Part shown: piece after piece, positions 36,851 through 45,634 of the stretch
Numbering within the stretch: position 1 is the stretch's first letter
Layout of the letters: each line of letters begins with the position of its first letter
NCBI RefSeq assembly: GCF_026619415.1
Contig: NZ_JAOVZR010000001.1
Location: 372,001 to 436,000, forward strand
Source: Hoeflea algicola
GTDB lineage: Bacteria; Pseudomonadota; Alphaproteobacteria; Rhizobiales; Rhizobiaceae
Reading direction: 5' to 3'
Length of the DNA stretch: 64,000 nt
The notes under the pieces: model-generated
The model's input: the letters and a program-made list of their open reading frames with translations, nothing else
Told to the model about the DNA's origin: nothing
Database searches by the model: none
Translations under genes and position numbers: made by a program

Positions 36851-38497
36851 ATGAGCCCGACCCAACCTTCAGGCCACCAGGCCGACAATCAGAGCCCGCT
36901 GTTTTCGGGGCACAACGCGTTTCGTTCCGATCCCTTGCTCAAGGATATCGCCAGCGACATGCCGCGTGCGCTGCGCGACGATTTCGAGACCACCGGCAAG
37001 TTCGTGGCCTCTGCTGAAGCCCAGGATCTCGCCCGCATCGCCAATCGCGCGGTGCCGGAATTGAGAACCCATGACGGATTCGGCAACCGCATCGACCAGG
37101 TGGATTTCCATCCCAGCTGGCATGCGCTGATGCGCCGTGGCGTCTCGATCGGACTGCAGGGCTCGGTCTGGGAGGGAAAGCGCGAGGAAGCAGGCTTTGC
37201 CCACCAGGCCCGCGCCATCCGCTTCTATCTTACCGCCGGGATGGAATGCGGCCACCTCTGCCCGCTGACCATGACCAACGCCTCCATCGCCGCCATCATG
37301 GCCTCGCCGCGCATTGAAAAAAGCTGGGCGCCGCTGGTGGTCTCGCGCCGTTATGATTCCAGCAACCGCCCGGCGATGCAGAAATCCGGGGTCACCATCG
37401 GCATGGGCATGACCGAAAAGCAGGGCGGCACCGATGTCCGCGCCAATGAAAGTGTAGCCGTACGCGCCGGCGAGGGCGTCTATCGGCTCGAAGGCCACAA
37501 ATGGTTCATGTCAGCGCCGATGTCGGACGCATTCGTGATGCTGGCCAAGACCGGCGATGCGCTGAGCTGTTTTCTGGTGCCGCGCATTCTCGAAGACGGC
37601 AACCTCAACGGCCTGCGGCTGCAACGGCTCAAGGACAAGCTCGGTAACCGCTCGAACGCCTCTTCGGAAGTCGAGTTTTCTGACACCTACGGGTTCCTGC
37701 TCGGCGGCGAAGGCGACGGCATCCGCACCATTCTCGACATGGTCACCCTGACCAGGCTCGATTGCGCGCTTGCTTCCGCCGGCATGATGCGCGCGAGCCT
37801 CGCCGAGGCGGTGCATCACTGCCGCCACCGCCGGGTGTTTGGCGAGTTGCTGATCGATCAGCCGCTGATGATCCGGGTTCTGGCAGATCTGGCGCTCGAT
37901 GTCGCCGCCGCCACGGCGCTGTCGCTGCGGCTTGCCCGCTCCTTTGATAACGCCCGCGACAAGCCAGCCGAAGCCGCCATTGCCCGGTTGATGACGCCGG
38001 TGATCAAGTACTGGGTCTGCAAGATCGCGCCATCTATCATCTATGAGGTGATGGAGTGCATGGGCGGCAACGGCTATGTCGAGGAGCGTGCCGCTGCGCG
38101 TCATTACCGCGAAGCGCCGGTCAACGCGATCTGGGAAGGCTCGGGCAATGTCATGGCGCTCGATGTGCTCAGGGTTCTGACTCGCGGCCGCGAACTTTGC
38201 GATGTGGCGCTGCAAAGCATCAACGACGATCTTGGCGCAGCCGGCCCCCGCACGGTCGACGTGCTCAGGGCCTGCATGGCGGTTGCCGAACGCGACGAGG
38301 GCGCAAGCCGGATGCTGACCGAGCAACTTGCGTTGGCTGCTGCTGCCGCCGAGCTCACCCGTCTTGGCGCCGGCCATGTTGCCGAAGCCTTTGTCGAAAC
38401 CCGGTTGGGCGGCGCCTGGCGCTCGACCTATGGCATGCTTGACGCCCGATTTGATGCGCGCCAGATCGTCGACATGCTGTATCCGCCGGCGAGCTGA
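36851..38497 (+). CDS. aidB: AidB-like acyl-CoA dehydrogenase
   Basis: 548 residues from ATG 36851 (MSPTQPSGHQADNQSPLFSGHNAFRSDPLLKDIA), chosen because GAGGTG lies just upstream and the preceding open stretch is not conserved. The N-terminal segment (about 20-60) is the additional domain seen in AidB; then the acyl-CoA dehydrogenase fold: GMGMTEKQGGTDVR (flavin-binding), WFMSAPMSDAFVMLA, TRLDCALASAGMMR, LMIRVLADLALDVAAATAL and MGGNGYVEERAAARHYREAPVNAIWEGSGNV. It is a flavoprotein linked to protection from alkylating agents in E. coli; the natural substrate is unclear. Divergent from pyrB. Confidence 0.9.
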   Translation: MSPTQPSGHQADNQSPLFSGHNAFRSDPLLKDIASDMPRALRDDFETTGKFVASAEAQDLARIANRAVPELRTHDGFGNRIDQVDFHPSWHALMRRGVSIGLQGSVWEGKREEAGFAHQARAIRFYLTAGMECGHLCPLTMTNASIAAIMASPRIEKSWAPLVVSRRYDSSNRPAMQKSGVTIGMGMTEKQGGTDVRANESVAVRAGEGVYRLEGHKWFMSAPMSDAFVMLAKTGDALSCFLVPRILEDGNLNGLRLQRLKDKLGNRSNASSEVEFSDTYGFLLGGEGDGIRTILDMVTLTRLDCALASAGMMRASLAEAVHHCRHRRVFGELLIDQPLMIRVLADLALDVAAATALSLRLARSFDNARDKPAEAAIARLMTPVIKYWVCKIAPSIIYEVMECMGGNGYVEERAAARHYREAPVNAIWEGSGNVMALDVLRVLTRGRELCDVALQSINDDLGAAGPRTVDVLRACMAVAERDEGASRMLTEQLALAAAAAELTRLGAGHVAEAFVETRLGGAWRSTYGMLDARFDARQIVDMLYPPAS

Positions 38498-38499
38498 AT

Positions 38500-39444
38500 T
38501 TATCCGGCCAACTGGCCGGCGGCCCATAGAACGGCAGGAATCGTCAGGAACGAGGCGATGGTCTGCAGCATTGCGACCGCCGCGTAGAGCGATGCGTCAC
38601 CCCCCATCTGTCGCGCCAGTACAAAGCCGTTCATCGCCGTTGGAACCGCTGCGCACAGCGCCAGGATGATCAGCGTCTCGCCGCCGAGCCCGAAACCGAG
38701 CGCCAGCCCGATCATGATCACTGGAAATACCAGCAACTTGAGAACCACCGGCATTATCAGTGCCGGGGTCGGGCGCAACGCGTCGGTGACCGTCAATCCG
38801 GCGCCGATCATGACCAGGCCAAGCCCCAGCGCCGACCGGGCGACAAGGTCGATGGCCTGTTCCATCGGCGGGTAGATTCCAAAAGGTAGCGCGCCAAACA
38901 GGATCCCCCCGAGACAGCCGAGAATCAGCGGATTGCCGATGATCCGCCGGGCCAGCGAACCGAAGCTGCGGGCGCCGGTCCCGAACCACACCAGCATCGC
39001 CACGTTGATCAGGTTGAGCGGGATGACGATCACCGCCATGACCAGCGCGACCAGCGCCAGTCCTTCGACGCCCGCCAGCTTCTCGGCAATCGCCAGCGCG
39101 ATGAACCCGTTCCAGCGTGACGAGGTCTGGAACACCGAACTGTAGCTGGCATCCGAGATGCCGTGGGCCCGGGCGAGGGGATAGATCGCCAGCAACAACG
39201 CAATCATCACCATGACCGCGATGAGCGAGACCATCGCCATCGTGCCCAATTCGAAGCTGCTGTAATCGGCCTGCGCCAGCGTCAGGAACAAAAGCGCCGG
39301 AAACAGCACGTAATAGCCGAGTGTTTCCAGACCCGGCCAGACGCTTTGATCGATGAAGGGCGTGCGTTTGAGCGCCACGCCGAGCAGCACGATCAGGAAT
39401 ATCGGCAGGATGCTTTCGAATATCGGAATCATGATCTGTGCCAT
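38500..39444 (-). CDS. AEC-family (auxin efflux carrier-like) transporter
   Basis: 314 residues from ATG 39444 (MAQIMIPIFESILPIFLIVLLGVALKRTPF); the frame continues upstream without similarity. About ten hydrophobic helices in two halves, with the AEC signatures ISDASYSSVFQTSSRWNGFIALAIAEKLAG, NVAMLVWFGTG and RIIGNPLILGCLGGILF. Such carriers sit in the inner membrane and move small carboxylates such as malate or malonate. The stop lies 2 bases after that of aidB on the other strand, so the two converge. No substrate can be assigned. Confidence 0.9.
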   Translation of the reverse strand: MAQIMIPIFESILPIFLIVLLGVALKRTPFIDQSVWPGLETLGYYVLFPALLFLTLAQADYSSFELGTMAMVSLIAVMVMIALLLAIYPLARAHGISDASYSSVFQTSSRWNGFIALAIAEKLAGVEGLALVALVMAVIVIPLNLINVAMLVWFGTGARSFGSLARRIIGNPLILGCLGGILFGALPFGIYPPMEQAIDLVARSALGLGLVMIGAGLTVTDALRPTPALIMPVVLKLLVFPVIMIGLALGFGLGGETLIILALCAAVPTAMNGFVLARQMGGDASLYAAVAMLQTIASFLTIPAVLWAAGQLAG

Positions 39445-39593
39445 TTGAAGAAGGGGCACGTCATAAGCGGGCTGTCTCCACAGGGCAATGCCGTCCGTTA
39501 ACCTTAACAAATGGTTTACATTGCGCCCGGGGAACCCGGCGTTCATGGTTGGAGTTGAATGATATGTCTCCAGTGAGAGGTGACGGACCTGCT

Positions 39594-40181
39594 ATGACAC
39601 CGAGCCGCCTGTTTTATGCCGCCATGATGATTTTCTGGGTCTGCTTCCTGTCGTTGCTGGCGCTGGTGGTCACCTATGCGCCGCAGGGCGGGGTGCATCT
39701 GGCAGGGCTGAAACTGTTTGCCAACACCGGATTGATCGATTCTCTGCTGCTGGCGATGAAAGCCATTGGCTTCCATCAGACCACCCAAAGCGTGGTGTTC
39801 GGCCTTCTCGGTGGCCTCAATCTTGCCGCTGCCGGCCTGGTCCTGTTTGCCGCGATGTTCCGCGTACTCGGCGAAGAAGCCGAGCAACGCGACGCCCGGC
39901 CGCTGGCCGAAGGGGCGGCGATGTGCGCGGCGGCGGCGGCCGCGGTTACCGTGATCGTCGGTTTTGCCGGCGGTCAGGCAGGTGCCTTGTTGCTGCTTGA
40001 AACCGCGGCACTTGGCGGGCTGCTGCTGATCGTGCTGTCACTTACCTCAGTGCCTGTCGTCAGCGCCCCCGAATGTGACGAGACTGCCGTTCTGGATGAC
40101 GTTATCGCCGATCATGCCGCCAGCCATGCTGCCTTCAGCGCCCAGCTGGCCCAGCTTTCACGCCGGGAGCAGATGACATGA
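39594..40181 (+). CDS. Membrane protein of unknown function
   Basis: 195 residues from ATG 39594 (MTPSRLFYAAMMIFWVCFLSLLALVV), with GAGAGGTGA upstream; ATG 39564 is an alternative. Four hydrophobic segments: 5-27, 55-80, 105-125 and 130-150. A charged C-terminal tail faces probably the cytosol. No known domain. The next gene starts 4 bases before its stop (ATGA), so the pair is coupled. The gene is divergent from the AEC transporter; the leader at 39490 has TTAACCTTAAC, a pair of CtrA-like half sites with wrong spacing. Confidence 0.65.
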   Translation: MTPSRLFYAAMMIFWVCFLSLLALVVTYAPQGGVHLAGLKLFANTGLIDSLLLAMKAIGFHQTTQSVVFGLLGGLNLAAAGLVLFAAMFRVLGEEAEQRDARPLAEGAAMCAAAAAAVTVIVGFAGGQAGALLLLETAALGGLLLIVLSLTSVPVVSAPECDETAVLDDVIADHAASHAAFSAQLAQLSRREQMT

Positions 40182-40528
40182 AGGTGTTCCTCATCCTCTG
40201 GGCCGCCCCCATCGTGCTGCTCGGCGGCTGGTACGGGCTATCCTATTACGATCTCAATTTCGGGTTTCGGATTCTCACCCGTGATCTGCACGACCTGGTG
40301 TTCGTGATCTACGGCAATCTTCTCGGTATCCCGCCCGAATCGATCCCGCCGCTGGTGCTCAAGGCGATTGTCTTCGATACTTTCCTGGTGCTCGGATTCA
40401 TCGTGATCAAGCGCCGGCGCAAGCAGATCTGGTCGGCTGTTCAGCGCTTTTTCGGGTGGGATCAAGGTGAGCAGAAAGCGCGCGAGAGTGAGACCGTTCC
40501 CGAGGCCAATTTCTCAAACATCCCCTGA
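40178..40528 (+). CDS. Small membrane protein, DUF6105-like
   Basis: 116 residues, [85 protein letters not shown]: two helices with a conserved '[11 protein letters not shown]' and 'IYG-llGippe' middle, the plan of a rhizobial family I recall as DUF6105 (the number is from memory). Function unknown. It overlaps the preceding membrane gene by 4 bases and overlaps the end of ruvX on the other strand by 15 bases. Confidence 0.65.
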   Translation: MKVFLILWAAPIVLLGGWYGLSYYDLNFGFRILTRDLHDLVFVIYGNLLGIPPESIPPLVLKAIVFDTFLVLGFIVIKRRRKQIWSAVQRFFGWDQGEQKARESETVPEANFSNIP

Positions 40529-41011
40529 CTGGGCCCGAGCCGCAGCGCGCAAGCCGGTCAACCGGTCGAGTGCGCCCTGCAGGATGAAGCTGGCGGCGGC
40601 CGAATCAATCCGCTCCTTGCGCTTCTTGCGCGACACATCCATCTCGATCAGCGCCCGTTCGGCAGCCACCGTCGACAATCGCTCGTCCCAGAACACGAAG
40701 GGCAGGTCGGATTTTTCCGCCATGCTGCGCACGAATGCACGGGTGGCCTGCGCCCGCGGACCTTCGCTGCCGTCCATATTGACCGGCAGGCCGATCACGG
40801 CAGCACCAACCCGGTCGCGTTCAAACGACGCCAGCATCACCACGGCATCAAGCGTGAATTTCTTGCGCTTGATCATTGGTCGCGGCGACGCCAACCTGAG
40901 CGACAGATCCGAGACCGCCAGTCCGATGGTCACCGTCCCCAGATCGATCCCGGCAATGGTCTGACCTGGCAGAATGCGACCGGCCAGCTCCTCTATTTCG
41001 ATTGCTGCCAT
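40514..41011 (-). CDS. ruvX: Putative Holliday junction resolvase RuvX/YqgF
   Basis: 165 residues from ATG 41011 ([47 protein letters not shown]). The RNase-H-like fold has [15 protein letters not shown] at the first strand, [22 protein letters not shown], and [42 protein letters not shown] with the second and third acids. In bacteria YqgF acts in 16S rRNA 5'-end maturation and has been linked to junction resolution and transcription termination. The frame stays open well upstream but without similarity. It is divergent from the UPF0173 gene. Confidence 0.92.
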   Translation of the reverse strand: MAAIEIEELAGRILPGQTIAGIDLGTVTIGLAVSDLSLRLASPRPMIKRKKFTLDAVVMLASFERDRVGAAVIGLPVNMDGSEGPRAQATRAFVRSMAEKSDLPFVFWDERLSTVAAERALIEMDVSRKKRKERIDSAAASFILQGALDRLTGLRAAARAQSGDV

Positions 41012-41107
41012 TTCCTGCACTCTGCCTTTGCGCCAGCGGCGATGCCGCGTTAGGTATGGAAAAATCCGGTTTAACGGACAAAACCGACAAATACGAGGAG
41101 ATATCCA

Positions 41108-41815
41108 ATGAAGATCACCTGGCTCGGCCATTCGGCATTCCGGCTTGAAACCGCCAAGGCGACGATCCTGATCGATCCGTTTTTGACTGGCAATCCGGGC
41201 TTTGAAGGCAATGACAGGAAAGACGCGCTCAAGGGTGTAACCCACATCCTGCTTACCCATGGCCATGGCGATCACGTAGGCGACGCCGCCGAGATTGCCA
41301 AGCAGACCGGTGCCACCATTCTCGCAAACGCCGATCTGGCGGCATGGATTGGCCATCATCACGGGCTTGAGAAGATCGAAGCGGGCAATACCGGTGGCAC
41401 CGTTCCGCTCGGCAGTTTCTCCGCCACCTTCGTCAATGCGCTGCATTCCTCCGCCCAGATCACCTCCGATGGCGTGTCGCACTCGCTCGGCAACGCCAAC
41501 GGCTTGATGTTGCATTTTGATGATGAACCGTCGCTGCTGCATATGGGCGACACCGACATTTTTTCCGACATGGCGCTGATCAACGAACTGCATCGTCCGG
41601 AAATCGGCATCGTGCCGATCGGCGACCGTTTCACCATGGGCGGCGCGGTGGCGGCACTGGCCTGCCGCCGGTTTTTCTCCTTTGCCAAGGTCTTGCCATG
41701 CCATTACGGCTCGTTTCCGATTCTCGACCAGTCAGCCGACGCGTTTTTGCAAGCAATGGAAGACGACGCCGCCAGCGTGGCCGTGCCGAAATCCGGCGGC
41801 AGCATCGAGGTCTGA
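41108..41815 (+). CDS. UPF0173 metal-dependent hydrolase
   Basis: 235 residues, metallo-beta-lactamase fold: [32 protein letters not shown], the HxHxDH metal motif in [28 protein letters not shown] (Asp ligand), [35 protein letters not shown] (His ligand). This is the YtkL/UPF0173 group of two-metal hydrolases; the substrate is unknown. AGGAG stands 8 bases before the ATG. Stand-alone unit. Confidence 0.92.
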   Translation: MKITWLGHSAFRLETAKATILIDPFLTGNPGFEGNDRKDALKGVTHILLTHGHGDHVGDAAEIAKQTGATILANADLAAWIGHHHGLEKIEAGNTGGTVPLGSFSATFVNALHSSAQITSDGVSHSLGNANGLMLHFDDEPSLLHMGDTDIFSDMALINELHRPEIGIVPIGDRFTMGGAVAALACRRFFSFAKVLPCHYGSFPILDQSADAFLQAMEDDAASVAVPKSGGSIEV

Positions 41816-41901
41816 CCGTGAGACCGGAGCACACTGGGCGAAAATACACGGGCATCAGTCCCAATGCCCGTTCGCTGACAAACTGGAAATGAGAATAAAA
41901 A

Positions 41902-42492
41902 GTGGCCCAGGACGACAGGACACTCAAGTTTTATGGCCAGGAAGCGATCGCCTATACATCACGGTGTTTGAAGCCGAATCTGACATATATCGAGGCATTC
42001 CTGTCTGCGCTGCCAGTTGGGTCCGTCATTCTCGAACTGGGATGCGGCGCCGGGCAGGACAGTGAATTCATGATCTCCAGAGGGTTCGACGTGCGCCCCA
42101 CGGACGGTACCTTTGAAATCGCGCGGGCGGCCGAAAAGCGTCTTGGAATTCCGGTTGCCAACCTGCTTTTTGCCGATATGAACGAGGAGGGGGCCTATGA
42201 TGGAATATGGGCACATGCCTGTCTTTTGCATGTCCCCAGAGCAGATCTGCCCGGCGTTCTTGCGAAAATTCGAACTGCCTTGAAGGACGGCGGGCTATTT
42301 TACGCAAGCTTCAAAGCGGGTGAAACCGAAGGCCGCGACCGATTTGACCGGTACTACAATTACCCGTCAGAGCGTTCGTTGCGCGAATGGTACATGGCTG
42401 CAGGTTGGGCGGAAGTGGAAATCTCCGCCGAAATCGGTGGAGGCTATGACCAGATGCCAACGGATTGGCTCCATGTTACCGCGACCAAGTGA
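41902..42492 (+). CDS. SAM-dependent methyltransferase
   Basis: 196 residues from GTG 41902. The SAM-binding motif is SVILELGCGAGQDSEFMISRGFDVRPTDGTFEIA, with an acidic strand end, and a second motif FADMNEEGAYDGIWAHACLLHVPRADLPGVLAKIRTALKDGGLFYASFKAGETEGRDRFDRYYNYPSERSLREWY, a class I methyltransferase plan with the 'DgiwA-a-LlHvp' and 'L--GG-l--sfK' features of a subset that modifies small molecules or antibiotics. Start choice rests on the purine-rich GGAAATGAGAATAAAAA before GTG. Lower G+C than its neighbours (visible in the 41900-42480 DNA) hints at a transferred gene. Confidence 0.85.
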   Translation: MAQDDRTLKFYGQEAIAYTSRCLKPNLTYIEAFLSALPVGSVILELGCGAGQDSEFMISRGFDVRPTDGTFEIARAAEKRLGIPVANLLFADMNEEGAYDGIWAHACLLHVPRADLPGVLAKIRTALKDGGLFYASFKAGETEGRDRFDRYYNYPSERSLREWYMAAGWAEVEISAEIGGGYDQMPTDWLHVTATK

Positions 42493-42612
42493 GCTTGGCT
42501 CGCGCGCGGCCATGACCGGGTTTGCTGCGACAAAACCCCGGCCCGCAGTTGCGCGTCCCGCCGCCCCCCGCTATAGCGGGGCCAACAGTTCACACCACCC
42601 GATGAGGACCCG

Positions 42613-42900
42613 ATGTCCGTAGATCTAGCCACCGTCAAACGTGTCGCGCACCTGGCCCGTATCGCCGTGACAGACGAGGAAGCCAGCCGCATGGAAGGCG
42701 AACTCAATGTCATCCTCGGCTTTGTCGAGCAGCTTTCGGAAGTTGACGTCGATGGCGTCGAGCCGATGACCTCGGTGATGCCGATGGCGATGAAGAAGCG
42801 CGAGGATGTCGTCACCGATGGCTCCAAGGCCGATGATATCGTCGCCAACGCGCCCGAAACCACCGACAATTTCTTCATGGTGCCGAAGGTGGTCGAGTAA
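42613..42900 (+). CDS. gatC: Aspartyl/glutamyl-tRNA amidotransferase subunit C
   Basis: 95 residues: [95 protein letters not shown], a complete GatC with the helical start, the 'vepmtsv' middle and the '[11 protein letters not shown]' end. It holds GatA and GatB together in the transamidosome route to Gln-tRNA and Asn-tRNA. gatA follows after 138 bases holding a small open frame. Confidence 0.96.
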   Translation: MSVDLATVKRVAHLARIAVTDEEASRMEGELNVILGFVEQLSEVDVDGVEPMTSVMPMAMKKREDVVTDGSKADDIVANAPETTDNFFMVPKVVE

Positions 42901-42904
42901 CATC

Positions 42905-43042
42905 ATGGCTGCATCAATCGCACTCTGCAGCAGCGCCGCCGTCCGGCTGTTTGAAAATCATGGCTTCGCCGAGCGTGGTGCCGTGTTCGATAATTCTGAT
43001 TCCGGCTATTCCCGGTTCTTTGAAAAGAAGTTGTCCGCATGA
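42905..43042 (+). pseudogene. Short ORF resembling the C-terminus of a GNAT acetyltransferase
   Basis: 45 codons from ATG 42905; its TGA overlaps the gatA start (ATGA). The sequence [33 protein letters not shown] has the shape of a GNAT end ('lYek-GF-e-g---f-------f-ekkL'), without the acetyl-CoA binding core. The likeliest reading is the retained tail of a GNAT gene that once stood between gatC and gatA. It lacks a strong ribosome binding site but could still be translated and coupled to gatA. Confidence 0.4.
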
Positions 43043-44520
43043 CCGACCTGACCCGTCTGACCATCGCCGAAGCCCGTGACGAAATGGGCAAGGGCGGTTT
43101 TTCCAGCCTCGAGTTGACCGATGCCTATCTGGCCGCCATCGAGGCCGCCAATCCGGCAATCAATGCCTATGTGAAGGTCACCGCCGACAAGGCCCGTGAC
43201 ATGGCCAAGGCCTCCGATGTCCGCCGCGCCAGCGGCGCCACTGGCGCGCTTGAAGGCATTCCGCTCGGCATCAAGGATCTTTATGCTACCGAAGGCGTGC
43301 ACACCCAGGCCTGCAGCCACGTGCTCGACGGATTTGAGCCGCGCTATGAATCCACCGTTACCGCCAATCTGTGGGCCGACGGCGCGGTCATGCTCGGCAA
43401 GCTCAACATGGATGAGTTCGCGATGGGCTCGTCCAATGAAAGCTCCTATTACGGCCCGGTGATTAACCCCTGGCGCGCGGAGGGCTCGAACGCCAATCTG
43501 GTGCCGGGCGGCTCGTCGGGCGGCTCAGCCGCAGCGGTTGCAGCGCTGCTGTGCGCCGGTGCTACCGCCACCGACACCGGTGGCTCGATCCGCCAGCCCG
43601 CGGCGTTTACCGGCACCGTCGGCATCAAGCCCACCTATGGTCGCTGCTCGCGCTGGGGCATCGCTGCCTTTGCCTCCTCGCTCGATCAGGCCGGTCCGAT
43701 TGCCCGCGATGTCCGTGATGCGGCGATCATGCTTAAATCGATGGCCTCGGCGGACGCAAAGGACACCACCTCGGTCGACCTGCCTGTGCCCGATTACGAA
43801 GCAGCACTCGGCGGCTCGGTCAAGGGTTTGAAGATCGGCATCCCGCGCGAATACCGCATGGATGGCATGCCCGAAGAGATCGACGCCGTTTGGCAGCAGG
43901 GCATCGCATGGCTCAAGGACGCCGGCGCCGAGATCGTCGACATCGAACTACCGCACACCAAATACGCGCTGCCCGCCTATTACATCGTCGCACCTGCCGA
44001 AGCCTCGTCGAATCTCGCCCGCTACGACGGTGTCCGCTACGGCCTGCGCGTGCCCGGCAAGGACATTGCCGAGATGTATGAAAAGACCCGCGCCGCCGGT
44101 TTCGGCCAGGAGGTCAAGCGCCGCATCATGATCGGCACCTACGTGCTTTCGGCCGGCTACTACGACGCCTATTACCTGCGCGCGCAGAAGGTCCGTACGC
44201 TGATCAAGCGCGATTTCGAACTGGCCTTTGACGCCGGTGTCGACGCCATTCTGACGCCCGCCACTCCGTCCTCGGCTTTTGCCGTGGGGGATGAGAACCT
44301 CGCCAGTGATCCGGTCAAGATGTATCTCAACGACATCTTCACCGTTACCGTCAACATGGCGGGCCTTCCCGGTATCGCCGTGCCCGCCGGCCTCGATCCC
44401 AAGGGGCTGCCGCTCGGCCTGCAGTTGATTGGTCGCCCGTTCGACGAGGAAACCCTGTTCAGGACCGCTCACGTGATCGAGCAGGCCGCCGGCCGCTTCG
44501 AGCCCAAGCGCTGGTGGTAG
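43039..44520 (+). CDS. gatA: Aspartyl/glutamyl-tRNA amidotransferase subunit A
   Basis: 493 residues. Amidase-signature enzyme with catalytic K79 ([10 protein letters not shown]), the cis-Ser S159 in [11 protein letters not shown], and the nucleophile S183 in [11 protein letters not shown]; the spacing is the same as in known GatA. It releases ammonia from Gln for the transamidation of Glu-tRNA(Gln) and Asp-tRNA(Asn) by GatB. The ATG overlaps the stop of the short upstream frame. gatB lies 3.4 kb away on the same strand. Confidence 0.96.
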   Translation: MTDLTRLTIAEARDEMGKGGFSSLELTDAYLAAIEAANPAINAYVKVTADKARDMAKASDVRRASGATGALEGIPLGIKDLYATEGVHTQACSHVLDGFEPRYESTVTANLWADGAVMLGKLNMDEFAMGSSNESSYYGPVINPWRAEGSNANLVPGGSSGGSAAAVAALLCAGATATDTGGSIRQPAAFTGTVGIKPTYGRCSRWGIAAFASSLDQAGPIARDVRDAAIMLKSMASADAKDTTSVDLPVPDYEAALGGSVKGLKIGIPREYRMDGMPEEIDAVWQQGIAWLKDAGAEIVDIELPHTKYALPAYYIVAPAEASSNLARYDGVRYGLRVPGKDIAEMYEKTRAAGFGQEVKRRIMIGTYVLSAGYYDAYYLRAQKVRTLIKRDFELAFDAGVDAILTPATPSSAFAVGDENLASDPVKMYLNDIFTVTVNMAGLPGIAVPAGLDPKGLPLGLQLIGRPFDEETLFRTAHVIEQAAGRFEPKRWW

Positions 44521-44557
44521 CAGGCCGGTAAATGCGGTTGTAACAAGACAGCAAAAC

Positions 44558-44587
44558 GCCCGCCGCAAGCGAGTATGTGCGGCGGGC
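44558..44587. terminator. Bidirectional terminator between gatA and the cupredoxin gene
   Basis: GCCCGCCGCA (44558-44567) pairs perfectly with TGCGGCGGGC (44578-44587). The AAAA before it gives a short T-run for minus-strand transcripts; the plus side has only TTGT. It lies between the convergent gatA and cupredoxin genes. Confidence 0.65.
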
Positions 44588-44636
44588 TTGTCGCCCATTT
44601 GTCGTGGCGGGAAACCGGGGCGACATTGCGCGGGGA

Positions 44637-44975
44637 TCATTCGATGATGATTTCCCCGACCATCTTGCGATGGAATTTGCAGTAGTAGGTCTGCGTGCCT
44701 GCGTCCGCGAAGGTGATGCTGCCGCTCTTGTTCTTGCGCAGCGTCTTCGTGTCCCAGCTCTTGTCATCGGCCGTCGCGGTATGCGGGGCGATGTCGTGAT
44801 TGACCCATTCCACCGTGTCTCCGGCCTTGATCACCAGCCTTTCGGGCTTGAAGTGAAAGCTCTTGATCTCGATCTGGTGGGTGGTGGCGGCGCGACCTTC
44901 ACGGGCGCCCAAGAGCAGCCCGGCGCATCCGGCGGCGAGTACGCCACCGAATTGCCGACGGGTTATGCTGCTCAT
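44637..44975 (-). CDS. Tat-exported cupredoxin (type-1 copper protein)
   Basis: 112 residues. The start MSSITRRQFGG plus a hydrophobic stretch is a twin-arginine signal, so it is exported folded. The mature part is one cupredoxin domain with the full type-1 copper set: H65 (IAPHTA), C99, H102 and M105 (YYCKFHRKM). It resembles amicyanin/plastocyanin-like electron carriers in the periplasm. It overlaps the DUF4142 gene by 4 bases (ATGA), so the two are coupled. An AraC-type regulator lies divergent, upstream of DUF4142. The electron partner is unknown. Confidence 0.88.
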   Translation of the reverse strand: MSSITRRQFGGVLAAGCAGLLLGAREGRAATTHQIEIKSFHFKPERLVIKAGDTVEWVNHDIAPHTATADDKSWDTKTLRKNKSGSITFADAGTQTYYCKFHRKMVGEIIIE

Positions 44976-45499
44976 GAGGCGCAGCCCAGTTGCGCAACCA
45001 TGTGCTCGGCATGGCCTTCATGCTGGGTAAAGGTGGCCAGCGCATCCTCGAGCAGGTCCTTCAGCGGTGCCACCGTGACGGCGGGCAGGAAGCTCTCGGC
45101 AATCGTCTTGTTGACGACCTGGTGGTAGGCCAGCTCGTTGGTTGCATAGGCGCAATCGAAAGCTTCGCCTTCAAGCGACATCAGTTCGGCCCGCTTGTCG
45201 GCGGCACCCTTGACCAGCGCCTGGCTCAGCGCATTGTCTTCGGGCGTGACCTTGAGCTCGGTAACCAGCGCGATGGCGGCGTCGTTGACGGCTGCGTGGT
45301 CGCGCACCATGGTAGTGGCAAAATCGCGCACGTCAGCATTATCCGACAGTGCCAGCGCCAGATGGGCATAACGGATATCGATGTCACCGGCGGTGTAGGC
45401 GGTGTGGGCGATCTGCAGGTCATTCATGGCGTCGGCGGCGATGGCAGGGGCCGTAAACAGCATCGGTACGAGCGCAAGGGAAAGAATCGAGTGTCTCAT
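44972..45499 (-). CDS. DUF4142 family periplasmic protein
   Basis: 175 residues from ATG 45499 (MRHSILSLALVPMLFTAPAIAADAMNDLQIAHTAYTAGDIDIRYAHLALALSDNADVRDFATTMVRDHAAVNDAAIALV), with a clear signal peptide. The four-helix, ferritin-like plan with 'yt-g--di--a-lAl--s-n--vr-fA--Mv-dH--vn--a' is DUF4142, a family tied to metal stress and exopolysaccharide. Paired Cys (FDCAYA, QLGCAS) and repeated His (HQVVNK, HEGHAEHMV) could bind metal. Its stop overlaps the cupredoxin start; it is first in the two-gene operon. The frame is open further upstream but without similarity. Confidence 0.85.
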   Translation of the reverse strand: MRHSILSLALVPMLFTAPAIAADAMNDLQIAHTAYTAGDIDIRYAHLALALSDNADVRDFATTMVRDHAAVNDAAIALVTELKVTPEDNALSQALVKGAADKRAELMSLEGEAFDCAYATNELAYHQVVNKTIAESFLPAVTVAPLKDLLEDALATFTQHEGHAEHMVAQLGCAS

Positions 45500-45634
45500 C
45501 GGGGGTACTCCGGTTGGTTTCGAGACCCCATTGATCGCAAGAGAATCAGTACGGGTGAATGCCGGATACGCCGATAATTCTGTCCGATCGTTCCGCAGTG
45601 TGGACATTTCCGAGGTTTGGCGCATTATGTCAGC

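Noticed and set aside
39490..39505. CtrA box (TTAA-N7-TTAAC) before the AEC and membrane-protein genes
   Set aside because: TTAACCTTAAC has only three bases between the half sites, not seven.
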